From Salminus brasiliensis (Eukaryota > Chordata > Actinopteri > Characiformes > Bryconidae): a stretch of DNA of 64,000 bases. How positions within the stretch are numbered: the first letter of the stretch is position 1; the number at the start of each line of letters is the position of its first letter. The position numbers and the translations under genes are program-made. Location: assembly GCF_030463535.1 (NCBI RefSeq), contig NC_132880.1:42743842-42807841 (forward strand), read 5' to 3'. The notes under the pieces were generated by a model that was not told the origin of the DNA, did no database searches, and saw only the letters and a program-made list of their open reading frames with translations. Shown one piece after another: positions 50,701 to 62,579 of the stretch.

Positions 50701-52969
50701 AACAAAGTGGAAGCGACTGGGAATGACAGCAACTTAGCCATGAAGTAGTGGGTCACGTATAATGACAGAGCGGGGGGCAGTGGATGCTGAGGTGCATTGT
50801 GCACAGAGGTCACCAACTTTCTGCAGAGTCAATCGCTACAGACCTCCAGACTTCATGTGGTCGTCGTTCAGCTTAGCTCAAGGGTTTCCCCTTGAATGGG
50901 TTTCCATGGCCGAGCAACTGCATCCAAGACTGGTCAAAAATTCCCATAAACACACTCCTAAAGCCTCCCCAGAAGAGTTCAAGCTGTTATTGCTGCAGAG
51001 GGTGGCCCAATATCACATTAAACCCTATGGATTAAGAATGGGATGTCACTCAAGTTCATATGTGTGCAAAAGCAGGTGAGCGAATACTTTTGGCAAGATA
51101 GTGTATATTGCTTAATGATGGTAAATCAGTTGAGATGCTGCTGCTGCTGCTGGAATTGAACACATCAGCGCTGAGCTGGCTGCTGGACAGGGGGGAGGCA
51201 TCCAGGAGAAACCTGGAGGAACCAAGCTCTGTTCTTCAGACTAGCTCACCAACAAGATCTCATCTACTTTCTTCAGAATGAGAAGCTCTTGCTCCTTTTT
51301 ACTGTATTTATGTTTACCTGCATCTGTTCTGATAGGATCTGGAGTCTCTACAGTAAAAACTCTTATTGTTGAGAGACATGCTTTAACGAGGGCCGAAAAC
51401 CTCTGCACTTCTGACAGCGTTAACAGGGGTTGATTCAACACGGGTAAATGTGCTGTGATGTGTGCATAAATACCGTATAAATACCTGTGGGTATGAAACT
51501 CTTTAGGTGAAGGATTTAGTGACTGAGCTGCAGGCAGAGATGCAGAAGGTGGAGAGTCAGATTCTCAGCTCTGGTTCTGAGGAGCAGCTCGCTCAGACCC
51601 GGATGGACATTCTGGCCCAGAGACTGAACCATGAGCTCTGTCTGGATCAGGTAAGTCAGAGACACACTTTTATAGACAGCCTCAGGGCCATATCTGCCCT
51701 CCTCTATTCTCCTTTTAGACATTGTGAACTCCTACATTTTTAGATTACAGACTACATAATTTAGATTACCTCAGATCAGATTACATAGAGTGAATTTACA
51801 AGCATTAAAACTCTATTGCAGCCGACCACCGGACTCCAGCAGGAGGCTCAACACCTCTATAGGAACACCTTCAGTCTTAAGAAGAAGCTCCTTCTCTCCC
51901 AGTGAGTGAATCTTAAGCTGTTTAGGAAATGATTGCAGTTTCTGGTGATTAACTGACTATAAGTTCTTTCCTTCCTTTCTTAATTTTTTACTTTCATTGT
52001 CCATCATCATTGTTCCATCAAATATTGCACTAAACATCTCATAGATATAAATGGTTCTTAAATAACCATGAAACTGTAGCCTGCAGCAGTTCTCAAACTC
52101 CTATTCTCGTGTTCTGTTGGCCTGCAGTGGTTCTCATATCAAATCAAATGTATAGCACTTTTTACAACTGCCATTGTCACAAAGCAGCTTTACAGTAATC
52201 CAGCAAAAGGACAGGAGATCAAACAATACATAAATAAACAATAAAAACAATTAATTATAAAAACATAAAATTCCTGGTGATCAAACTAAGTCGACGGACA
52301 CATTGAAAGTAACCAAGAATCACAAGGGGGACCCATCCTCCTCTGGTCTGGTCTGATCTATAAACTATTGATAAAAGTCACTGTACCACCACATAAAACA
52401 CAAATCAGGTGTGCTAATATAATCATCCTATAATATAATTTAATAAGGTAAGATAGACACAGTAAAATAATGAAAGTAATGATGGTTAATGGTAATAATA
52501 ATAATAATAATAATAATATTGGCAAATAGTAAGTTATGCACTCCCCTACCTGTTCAGTAAATGCACCGCTTTTTGTCTGCAGTGCTTGCATTCATCCAAG
52601 CACTGCTGCTCTGAGTTTACACACATGCAGCTGCAGCCCTCTCATCACTCAGTTTTCCCCAGTACAGTAACTCACTGTATAAACAGTGACTGTGTCTACA
52701 GAAGGAAGAGGCAGGTGTCTTGCAGTGATGTCTTCCTCCTTATGTCCTGCAGAAAAACACTGGAGATCATGTACAGGAACCTGTTCAAACTGGAGGAGGG
52801 TGTGACAGAAAAGACACGCTCGATTGAGATAGATGAGAAGTGCCAGGAGGTTCGACAGCAACTTCATGTTCTTGGTAGAATGCCAATGATCCTGGTAGAT
52901 CCAGCAGACAGCCATGGTTCCTCCACCAGTGCTGAGACTTTACATGATGAGGACTGTGATGGTCAGTGA
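47777..52969 (+). CDS. Tektin-family protein, nine exons seen, 5' end missing
   Basis: Tektins are coiled-coil filament proteins of axonemal doublet microtubules. Exons: 47777-47945, 48491-48616, 49468-49673, 49756-49899, 50032-50146, 50224-50331, 51507-51650, 51822-51901, 52753-52969. Phases agree and give 435 residues to the stop. Heptad-rich helices fit the fold: RLKELKLWRSRIDDIITRAD matches the tektin helix 1 region, KWKLDELRRAKESLEWEKQQ-like sequence helix 1B/2A, and RLNHELCLDQ corresponds to the family signature RPNVELCRD in altered form. The C-terminus (EKTRSIEIDEKCQEVRQQL) matches the IDxEKC...R block. The divergence from tektins 1-5 and the acidic C-tail suggest tektin-like 1 (TEKTL1/CCDC105), a sperm axoneme protein, but this is inference. 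The donor GG|GTTGGC at 49,899 is weak. The first coding exon was not found; the one at 47,777 begins inside a codon. Confidence 0.75.
49215..49435 (+). repeat. Decayed tRNA-SINE-like repeat in tektin-like intron
   Basis: A B-box-like stretch (cacaggtttgatccctggct) is followed by sequence reminiscent of fish SINE bodies (gtgttagctgacataactgg). A related repeat with gctggccagcacaggcgtgt lies at about 48,140-48,470. Confidence 0.4.
50435..51112 (+). mobile_element. Internally deleted Tc1-like element
   Basis: Termini are inverted: ttgccaaaagtattcactca on the left and gagcgaatacttttggcaag on the right. The frame at 50,574-50,735 encodes GRSQELSEFQRGTVIGCHLC and SAVSGIITKWKRLG, the DNA-binding HTH of Tc1 transposases. 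The catalytic DDE part is absent. It is in the intron between the sixth and seventh resolved exons of the tektin-like gene. Confidence 0.85.
52140..52375 (-). mobile_element. LINE-type 3' end, reverse copy
   Basis: In reverse it reads like 25,640-26,133 (gtatagcactttttacaact; gtcacaaagcagctttacag; acaagggggacccatcctcc). It lies in the last intron of the tektin-like gene and is followed by an (AAT)n tract at 52,494-52,517. Confidence 0.65.
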
Positions 52970-55627
52970 TGAAAAGAGCAAATGTGAGAACCTGATGTTT
53001 TTGGATCACCTGACGCCTAAACCTGAATAAATGCATTGTCACATCAGGGTGATGTTTATTATTGTCGTGTATTGAATAATTTTGGATTACACTAATCTGA
53101 ATGAAATCAGACATCTGAAGATTAGAATACCTAATCCTCATATGTCTCACTCCTGGCTGGTCTTCTCATGGCTGCCATCAGGCTCCTGCACCTGATGGAG
53201 AATGCAGCAGCTTGACTCTGCTTTAACCTTACGAAGTTTACCCATGTCACAGCTTCCTGTAGCAGCCAGTGTCGGATATAAAACCCTGACGCTGGCCTAC
53301 AAAGCCTATAAGGTCCTGCTTCAACCTACCTGATGGCAATGGTCAAAAGCTGATCCGTCCCAGGAGCCTTTCAAGTACAGCACGGCTTGAGCCATCCTCT
53401 CTAAGGACGCATGGAAAACAAGCATCCAGATTGCACCAAAGTAGTGGAGTGTCAGAACAGCAGAATCATTTGCTATCATCAAAGGTCAGCTGAAGACCCA
53501 CCAGCTGAAGACCCATGAGAGCACTTCATAAAGCATTAATATCTATTAAAGCTTTCATTTTATTTGCACTTCTCTTGATCTTCTCCACAGGTTTTGCATA
53601 GTTTACATAGGTTCTAGGAACAGGGTGTTGCTGGCAAATTGTTGTATTAGGGTTACTGGGTACTCATTTCGACAGTACCTCGATTTTTTTTTTTCATAGA
53701 AGCCATTTAACTAGTAGCCAATCTAACTATCCAATCATGTGGCAGCAATCATGCATATATTGGGCCAGCACATAAACCATCAGAATAGGCTGGAAATGAG
53801 AGCTCAGTAATTTTGGACATAGCATGATTGTTGGAGCTAGACAGGAATGCCTTGTTGATGAGAGGTCAATACAGCTTCCTTTCTTATAGTAGTCGAAGGG
53901 CCCTCGGCTAACTAGTGGGGGGGTGGGGATCTTCTACTTCTGTGGGAGGAAAATAATTAAGGTTCAATATACCTACCAGTAATATATATAGTGAGAAACA
54001 ACATGTCTGTATGTGTGATGTTGACAGTATCAAGTATCAAGCAGTCCTTTTATGTGGTCACCTTGATCTCTATTCCATATACTCATCCACACATAAACCC
54101 ATTTCTACAAAACCTCTAAAAGATGCACAGGTCTTGTGCTCCAATGTGCATAGGCTAGGCTCTACCCTTCACCTGAGGCCCATCTCCAGCACACAGGCAG
54201 ACAACGCCTGAGACAGTGGTTTACAATTGTAATGTCTTCCTCTGCTGGCCTCAGTGAGGAGCTCACGCATAGGCCATGCGCACCAATGTGCAAGGGCTAA
54301 TCTCTGCCCTTCACCTGAGGCTCATCTGCCGCACACAGGTGCTGTTCATATTTGGACTGATTAGGACTTGCTGTTTCATTACCAATCCTTGATGTGGTTG
54401 TGGTGCTTTGTTAGTCAGTCTGGTTTTGGCCCTCTGCTTAGTTCTGTGACCTGGATTATGGATTTGCCGGCGTTATAACCTGCCTGCCTGTTTCCTGACC
54501 TCTGCTTTTACTGACAAGGAATATTGCTGTAGCCTTAATAAAGTCCCTCTGCGGATGCAGCCTGCCTTAACCCTTATGTTACAGAAATAGGTTTGTGATG
54601 AGGTTTTAGTCCAAACAAATCTTTTCAAATGCATTAATGGTAGAGGCAATGTAGGTTCACTGATCATTTGGGACAGTAAGGAAATTGGCTACCTACAGTT
54701 GGGTTGTAGGTATCACAACATATCACCAGTGGCTCCCCTATTGTGAGGAAATCTGGCTTGACATATTATCTCTACAATGCACCATTTTGCACCAGCATGA
54801 CTTTGTTTACATCTGAAATATTATATTATGGAGAATTTTAGGAAAATCTGTGGAATTCCCCTTTAGTAAAAACATGAGTAAAGTGCCTGGGGAAGTATAA
54901 TTATTCAATATCAGTAAAACCTGAGCTCATCCCAAAGAATATCTAGTAACAAATCAAGTATTTGAGTAAGGATCTTGTTTTGCTGGTGTCATCTTAGCAC
55001 CGCAACAACCTACACTACAGCAGGGTCATGTTTTTTTTTCACACCCCTATTCTGACAAACCCCACCTCCTGTGCTGTGATTCGGGATTAAGACACTGACT
55101 GCGTCTGCGGTCGCATATGGGAGAGTGAGGTAGGATGAGTTAGTAGGTAAGCTGACCCACCACCTGAATCTGGGCAACCATACTCTGTTCTTGTCATGTA
55201 ACCCTAAATCTAGTTTATATGATCCATTTTCATCTTGCTGTTTGCCTATCAAAGGCTCCCCCCCCCCCCCCAACTTATCAGGTATAATCAGTCCCATATC
55301 AAAAGTCATTTATCTGAGTTGTAGTTAAATCAGATATGTTGATGAACTGGCAGTGTGTTAAAAGAGGTGAGGGAATTAGCAGAAGTGTAACTCTGGGATG
55401 CTAGACTAAGTGTTTTTCCCAAAGTGATGGCTGTTGGGCAAAATGAGCCTGAGTCCTTGAGGGTAAGTTCAGCCGGTGGCTCATCTTACCCCCTCAAGTT
55501 TACATGATAGGGTAATATGGGTATATCATTTTGTATTATTATTATTATTAATAATAATAATAATAATAATATAAAAATAAATAAGATTAATAGATTAGTA
55601 TTATTTTTAATCATATTTTAAAAAGAA

Positions 55628-55659
<32 letters not shown>

Positions 55660-55716
55660 GGAGTAATAGATTAGTGTTCCATCCTAATAATGAATCATTT
55701 AAATTGTATTTCATAT

Positions 55717-55956
55717 AAAGGTGCACGTATTTGTCACTGTACAGCAAAATGTGTCCTCCGCATTTAACCCATCTGGTAGTGAACACACACACACACACAC
55801 ACAGCGGTGGGCAGCCAACTCCAGCGCACGGGGAGCAGAGAGGGTAAAGGGCCTTGCTCAAGGGCCCAACAGTGGCGGTTTGCCGAACCCGGGAATCGAA
55901 CCCACAACCCTGTTATCGATAGCCTGCCGCTCTAACCGCTGAGCCACCACTGCCCC
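55717..55956 (-). repeat. Full-length tRNA-derived SINE
   Basis: On the minus strand it starts GGGGCAGTGGTGGCTCAGCG with an A-box-like TGGCTCAGCGGTTAGAGC and a B-box GGGTTCGATTCCCG. A CA/TG-rich body and the tail shared with 1-178 and 42,110-42,240 follow. It is not a functional tRNA gene: the tRNA-like part runs on into SINE body. Confidence 0.88.
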
Positions 55957-55959
55957 ATA

Positions 55960-56530
55960 CACGTTCACATATTTATTCGAGCAATTATCTAATCAGCCAA
56001 TCATGTGGCAGCAATGCAAAACCAGTCATGCAGATACAGAACAGCACATCAACCATCAGAACAGAGAGAAAATGAGAGCTGTGATTCTGAGCGTGGTATG
56101 ATTGTTGGAGCTAGACAGAAACACCTTGTTGATGAGAGAGGTCAACAGAGAATGACCAGACATGGTTGGAGCTGATAGAAAGGCTACAGTACCTCAGGGA
56201 ACCACTCTGTTTAATTGTGGTAAGCAGAAAAGCTCCCAGAATGCTCAACACCACGTCCAACATTGAGGCGAATGGGACACAACAGCAGAAGACCACATCG
56301 GGTTTCACTCCTGTCAGCCAAGAACACAAAGCTGAGGCTGCAGTGGGCACAGGGTCACCAAAACTGGACAGTTGAAGAATGGCAGAACGAAGCCTGGTCT
56401 GATGGAGGCGCGCAGATGGTAGGGTCAGAGTGTGGCGTCAACAGCACGAATCCATGGACCCAACCTGCCCAACCCCTTAAACAGTCACTGCTTAAATGCC
56501 ACAGAGTATTTTACTATTGTTGCTGATGAG
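55960..56530 (+). mobile_element. Tc1-like transposon remnant
   Basis: Blocks such as aatgaccagacatggttgga, caacagcagaagaccacatc, tcctgtcagccaagaacaca and ccaaaactggacagttgaag match fish Tc1-like transposons as I know them. Frames are broken by stops. A shorter copy of its 5' part is at 53,690-53,880. Confidence 0.7.
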
Positions 56531-56689
56531 GTGCATTCCAGATCCCAAAGAACTGGGGCTCCTACCCAGTATTCCCAGTATGCCCAGTATAGTGTTCTGA
56601 AGTTCCCAGTGAGTGGATGTATGATGTAGTCCTACATAAACCTGAATGCTGCTTCTGAGGTTGGGGCTGAGGGAAGCACGCGCGTCCAG

Positions 56690-56972
56690 GAGACTGTAGT
56701 GCGCAGCTAGGACAGAGCGCTCGTGAGTATGACTTCTTAGCCAATCCCAGCGCAGGAGGCGGGGCTTGCCGGAATACAGGTGGGGAAAATAACGCGGGTC
56801 AGATTTATTGTAGCAACGAGCCTTAGCAACGGAGAGAGTCCATGGAGACGTGCTTCACGGGGTCCTGCCAGGGTGGTGTCTAGGAATGCAGCACTTCCTT
56901 AAAACCTGTGAACGACCAGTCTGTGGATAGCAGCTGCAGAAACACCTCAGCTTCACCATTAAAGGAGTGAAC
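56690..56972 (+). promoter_or_regulatory. stmnd1 promoter region with RFX-like half sites
   Basis: CpG-richer DNA precedes the ATG. tagcaacgagccttagcaac at about 56,811-56,830 contains two AGCAAC half sites (GTTGCT on the other strand), the half-site of RFX X-boxes. RFX factors drive ciliary genes. A full X-box palindrome is not present, so this is suggestive only. Confidence 0.35.
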
Positions 56973-59544
56973 ATGGGCTGTGGGAGCTCCAAAATCACGG
57001 TAGTCGAGCCCGTCAAACCGGGCAGCCTGGAGGAGAATGAGGTAAGCTACTGACCCCTTGTTTTGCATAAGAGACCTTATTAATATTCAAGCTCCTGGAC
57101 TCCTGGTTTGTGATCATCTCAGGTTATAGGGGGTCATGGAGGAGCTCGTGGTGACTCCGCCGTGTCCAAGAAGACCACGGACAGTGGACTGGGGCTGGAG
57201 GCCGGAGAGACTGGCCTACCCGGGACAGTCCCCAGGATACTCCCACCGTTGAGAGGTAAGAGGATAAGATAAGGTCATAATATCATAAATAAAAAATAAT
57301 GATAAATGGGTAAGAGGCTGTCAGTCATGGACCTCAGATGTGGCCCTGAGCGGCCTTTACGTGATGTTGCATTATGAAGAAAAACATTATTTATTATACA
57401 GTGCTGTGAAAAAGTATGTGCCCCTCCCTAGTTTCTTCTATATATTTCTCACATTTAAATATTTCAGACTCATTTTAATATAAAGATAAAGAAATATAAT
57501 ACACAGCATTTATTAAAGATGTATTCTGCCTATAGTACCAGTAAAACATCTGGAAACACCTGGTTAAATGCGTTTTTATGATCATCATATGAACATTTGG
57601 TCCAAATGTTAGGGTGATATTATTTTTATTTATTTATTTTCCAAAAAAATAGGACACACGGGTATCCACCATAGTTAAGATGTCATGCTTTGGGGGTTTC
57701 AAGTAGGCTTAGGTTGTAGGACCGTGGCAGTGTGTGTATGTGTGTGGGTGGATATACTTTTGAAACCATGCAGCTACAGTAGGTTTCTGTACATTAACAC
57801 ATACACACTCCCTCATTCAGCAACAGACCAATAAACAGCCTCAATAGCCTAAATGACCAAAATATCTCCTATCAGTTCAACCTACAACTTCATCTTACTT
57901 TAGACCCCCCCAGCCATGGGGGATACCTACTGGGGATACCCAGTGTCCTCTTTTATGAAAGCAAAAATATGGTCAGCCCCAGCATTTGGAGCTGATGTTT
58001 TTCAGATGATGATCAGCACCAACCAACTAACCAGGTGTGTCCAAACTGGTACTGTTTGACTGGCACTGTACATCACTCATGGGAAGAAGTAATTGCGAGC
58101 TTTTGAGGAAGGTGAGAAGAAAGAGTACAGTGAATTAGTGAGGAAGATGAGGGCAGGAAGTGCAGTACTTTACCTTTAACCATGAGAGTCCAGTAAATGT
58201 AGTAAAATGTAGGTGTGCGTCGAGTCCACTAGGTGGCATACTTTCTTTGTAGTTCTTGGGTAAACTCTGACCATTCTTTTATCTAAAGCAGTTCAGTGGA
58301 ATCAGTTGACAGACGTTCTTGATGTCTTTGAGGAACGTCTGATAAACATGTCTGCTTTCATTTCTCACTCTGCTGTTTCATGAACAATTTGTAACTACAT
58401 AACTAGAAGAAACCCCCTGTAGAGACCAACTCTTCATGTGTGTAACCTTAGCTCAAAGTCCAGGACTGGCCCAGGAGAGCCAGAGGCCAGAGTCCAGCGC
58501 AATTCTAGAGGAGCTGCTAAATCAGGGGATCATCCCAGCCCATCCTAAAGTAGCAGTCAGTGGGGAGGCCTACAACATCATGGTGAGCATTGCGATGTGG
58601 TGCAGTCACGATATCTGCCACCATCAGTTGCTTTGATGTTTTGAAGTCAGATCGCAAGACTGTGTCATGTTTATGTTACCTACAGCTGGATGATGCAGGG
58701 AGTCCAAAAAGGAGGCCGCCACCTCGTCTAGAGTCACTGAAGGTTCGTAAAGAACAAGAGGTCAGGAGAAAGGAAGACATCGAAGAGAAGATGAGACAAG
58801 TGGAGGAGAGAAGAAAGGTATAGAAAGGTTTCCAATACCACTGTTTCCCCAGAACATCTGCTTCTCAAATACCAGTTCCCTCAATGCTCATCAAACATCA
58901 ACTACAGAAGTGTGTTTCCTAACTCCAGACCTGCAACCCCCCTGGACTGCATAGTGCTTAATAATTAGCTAATGCTGTGACTCAGATCTGTTATAGCAAG
59001 GGTAACACAAAAGTAGGGTGGCACAGATTGGTCCTGCAGTGTAATGCAATCAAAGGCAATCAAATCCTCACAGCAATGCTCCAAAATATAGGTGAAATCC
59101 TTCCCTGGACAATAGAGACAGTTACCCCAGAAAAGGCTGGATAAACTCTTTTTAATGCCCTTGACTTCAGAGGAAACACTGAATGAGCAGGTGTCCCAAT
59201 ACTTTTGTCCATGTAGCATAGCTGACAGTTTACTTCTACACTCTGATTACCTTTGGGGGTTAAATGTACATCCCTGTAAACCACCATATCTCTGTGTGTA
59301 GGTACGGGAGGAGGAGCTGCGGACCAGACTGAGAGCTAAGTCTGCACGGCCTCGTGGAGCTGCTCCAGTGGGGGCTGAGGTTCATGACGATGCTCCTGAA
59401 GATCCCCACCTCCCACCCACATCCAAAGAACCCCATGTGGGCAGCAGTTTGGGAGATTCAGCAGATAGGAGACTGACTGACTCTCCAGAGCTGGAGAATG
59501 ACTCAACATTTCAGCAGCTGGAAGATGCTGATGGGTTTTTCTAG
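56973..59544 (+). CDS. stmnd1: Stathmin domain-containing protein 1, complete, five exons
   Basis: STMND1 is a divergent stathmin, a tubulin-binding regulator with an N-terminal lipid-anchor motif. Exons: 56973-57041, 57123-57255, 58452-58582, 58686-58817, 59302-59544. They sum to 708 nt and 235 aa (human about 276) with matching phases. MGCGSS at the start fits N-myristoylation at Gly2 and palmitoylation at Cys3. SSAILEELLNQGIIPAHPKV and GEAYNIM match the family's SSDILEELIVQGII and GESYDV. RRPPPRLESLKVRKEQE and KEDIEEKMRQVEERRKVREE form the stathmin-like helix. The C-terminus is acidic (SPELENDSTFQQLEDADGFF). Human STMND1 lies in 6p22.3 not far from NUP153, which agrees with this linkage. 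The 1.2-kb intron 2 has no visible exon. Family members have been linked to motile cilia, which suits the neighbouring tektin-like gene. Confidence 0.92.
59035..59222. mobile_element. Truncated MITE in last stmnd1 intron
   Basis: The right-hand portion of the 30,497-30,952 family (caatagagacagttacccca, gcaggtgtcccaatactttt) lies just 80 bp before the final stmnd1 exon. Confidence 0.7.
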
Positions 59545-61160
59545 CATAGAGCTGCACCCAGACCACCACACTGAAGCAGGGCCAATAGAGCTTATTACTT
59601 ATACTTACTATACACATATATAGTAAACATATACAGGAATAGATGCATAGATGGGGAGGGGGAATATTCACAGACATAAGGGTTTTTTGCACTTGCACTT
59701 TAAAATGCTCTAGTTTTTTAATACTGGACAACAGTCCCTTCCACACTGTGTTGACACGGTTTAACAGATTATTACATGTGTGTGAATATCATTGCTGTCC
59801 AATGAAAAACAGGTATCTCCAACATGGTGACTTTACAGAACAAGCCAAAAGTTTCTTAAGTTTGAATAGAGGTCAATGTAAAATAAGTCATTTAGAGCAT
59901 TTCTATTGGTCCATTCATCCATTACAAAGCAGCTACAGGGTTTAAACAATGGAGAAAACTAAAAATGGACAGAATTGAGAGACCTGTTTTTTATTGGACA
60001 GCAGCGATATGCTGCATAGAGCGAATGTTGCTCTCATCTGGGTTCCATCAGGTGCCATTCAACAGAAGTAACATACACAAAGGAAGTGACAGCGATGAAG
60101 CTTAGCATTCTTTACTACCTTTATTCTTAAAGATAGCTATATTCCAAAGAAATATGAAATCACAGCCACTCTCTAAGACAGCTATTAATGAATCACAGTG
60201 ATTATTTTTATGAAAAAGTCAAATATTTGACTGATATTATGATTTGAAAGTAGGTTCGGGGTTTTCTGTCAAACCTGGGGTAGACAGTATGGATCAATGT
60301 CTTTGATTGAAACTCAATCTACACACAATAAACGTTTTTTTCCATTTGACATTTTTCCATTGATCCCAATTTCTCAACTTTAACATGTACACATTTTATA
60401 TTTGCTATGCATAATAATATAGAACCTTGTATCTCCATTTTTGACATTTTGACCTTTTTGCATATTTTGAATCTGGCAGTCTTCCTTTATTTGGTACAAA
60501 TTTTATAATGAAAGGACTAATAGAAATGCTACAAATTGACTTAAATAAAATCATTTAACTTTATCATTGACGTCCATTGGAAGTTCAGAGGGTTGTTTCT
60601 TTCTCCAGTAAAAAAAAAACAATTTTGGAGATACAAGGAGATCCAATATGCATAATAAACTCATCTTTAATACACATGTGTATTAAATGTAATGTGTAAA
60701 TACATTAGTTTATGTTTATTTATGTCTCAACCTTTTATATATGTCTTAACTTTTATAGCCACAGATCCTTCTACTTTCTACCTTCTACAGAAAACCTACC
60801 AAGCTAAAAATGGATTCGAATCCACAAGGTGGCACTGTAAGGTCAGCTGGTCAGTTCGTTCCAGTACGGGACCTTTACCTTTACCAGGCTGCAAAAGAGA
60901 TGTTTGAAGGTGTGAATCTGAGAGTGACCTTTCAGGTGGCCATTGTATGTAACTGTATCTCTTTGTAATTAGCAGAGTGGCAAACAAAAAATAGGTCTCA
61001 TTAAAATGCTGGTGGTTTGTTTTCATATGGGTAGATGTAAGGTGTAATGTGTCCTATCCCCAGGCCTGGAAGTCACAAATCACTAAGTTCAGCCACATCT
61101 GTCAGAATTCATGTCTGTTAAGAGACTTTAATGTGTGGCCTTCTGGTCAGTGGAGCAAGT
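59545..61160. other. stmnd1 downstream DNA with foldback MITEs
   Basis: The 3' UTR probably begins at 59,545; the polyadenylation site is not fixed. 59,850-60,000 carries an arm of the 24,590 family. 60,424-60,640 is an element with inverted ends ccttgtatctccatttttga and aattttggagatacaagg. No further gene is seen. Confidence 0.55.
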
Positions 61161-61161
61161 A

Positions 61162-61625
61162 CACTATATGTCCAAATGTTTGTGGACACCCCTTCTAATG
61201 AATGCTGCTTTAAGTTGCACCCATTGTTGATACAGATGTGCAGATGCATACACACAGCTTGTCTAGTCCCTGTAGAGAAATGCTGCCGATAGAAGCTGGA
61301 GCAGATAAACATAAACCTATTGGCACCAAGTCTAATGCCAGGCATGGGCTACAGGGGTAGTGGAGCAGTAGAAATGTGTTCTCTGGAATGATGGATGGTG
61401 CTCCATCCAATACTTTTGGAATGAGTTGGGGAGTTGGGGATGAGGTGGAGTGGTGATCATTCAACATCCTGACCTCACTAACACTGCAATCAAATCCTCA
61501 GCAGCAATTTCCTACAATCTAGTAGAAAGCCTTACTTGGACAGTAGAGACAGTTACTCCAACAAATACCCTCGATTTCAGAAGAAACAATAAACGAGCAG
61601 GTGTCCCAATACTTTTGTCCTTATT
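61162..61625. mobile_element. Full-length MITE, best copy of the family
   Basis: It begins cactatatgtccaaatgttt and ends gtgtcccaatacttttgtcc. Other copies in the window are at 17,935, 28,595, 30,497, 31,664 and 59,035. It is non-coding. Confidence 0.78.
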
Positions 61626-62579
61626 GTAATGTGTCAAACAGTGAAAAACAGCAAAATGGAGGGTTTTTAAGTTTTTAGCTACAATAACCAATAGTGGGTA
61701 TAGTGGGGAAATATAGATAGCTAGATAGACAAGACAGACAGATAGATAGATAGTTGTTGATCAAAGCAGTAGAAGGGGTCATATACTAATTATTAGGCTG
61801 TCTAAACTACTTAATTCAATATGCAAATGAAATGAGGCAAAGGTACAAGGGAATGCAACAGGATAGGTTCCCATTGTAATCCTACTGAAATCCAAACCTA
61901 TCTCAATTGCAGTGGCTCTGCTCTAGGCTTAACTGGGCATAAATAAATTAGTAGACCTGCTAGCATGCCAAAGATGCTCTCCATGAGGTTCACGCCTCAA
62001 TAGCCAGTCGGTTGCTGACTTTTTTCCCTGTAAAGCCTCAGTTCTGTATCCTAAAGAGTTGGGCGTCATAAGCTAGGCGAAGCGTGGTGGGCTGCACCAA
62101 ACAGACGGCCTCTCGGGTTGCACGCGTCCACAAAACCCACAGCAGTCGAGTGATATGGAAGTGCACTGTCTAAATGACGGGCCATATTAATAATTCACTG
62201 GGCACCCTATTGAGTTACCTAGTTAGAATTACAGGTAGACCTAGAAAATTAGGCCTATCTGCTGTTTTTGTTAGTAGGAAGGGGAACGACTGAGTTCAGC
62301 TTTACTGATGAGGACTGCACTCTTAAAAAGGGTTCTACAAGGGTTCTGTGGTAAAGGAAATGATTCTTTACACATTGAAACCAGGCAACTCAGTTTAACA
62401 GTTCTTTGTCTGGTTAAATGGTTCTTTGCATAGATGGAAAACCTTCTGTAGATGGTCCTATGTAGCACCACAAAGGTTTCCAGAAAGAGTCAAACCCTTT
62501 TGCTTAGAGTGTATGAGTATATACAGTCTTATGTGAAAGTTTAGGCAAAGTTTAGGAGAAATAGTTGCTCTGTTGTTGA
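61626..62579. other. Non-coding stretch with a GATA tract and MITE piece
   Basis: It has a short GATA/GACA tract at 61,715-61,755 and the ggttctt-family MITE at about 62,320-62,510. I see nothing else. Confidence 0.6.

Larger units (their letters stand above)
53000..56972. other. Intergenic DNA between tektin-like gene and stmnd1
   Basis: No coding exon is seen. Contents: a Tc1-like fragment at 53,690-53,880 (ccaatcatgtggcagcaatc), AT-rich microsatellites at 55,537-55,660, a complete tRNA-SINE at 55,717-55,956, a longer Tc1-like remnant at 55,960-56,530, and CpG-richer stmnd1 upstream DNA from 56,690. Confidence 0.7.

Noticed and set aside
55717-55956. Possible tRNA gene on the minus strand
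   Set aside because: A and B boxes are present but the sequence continues into a repeated SINE body and no full cloverleaf with a clear anticodon arm was found.
59336-59746. 136-aa minus-strand ORF
   Set aside because: It is antisense to the final stmnd1 exon and 3' UTR.
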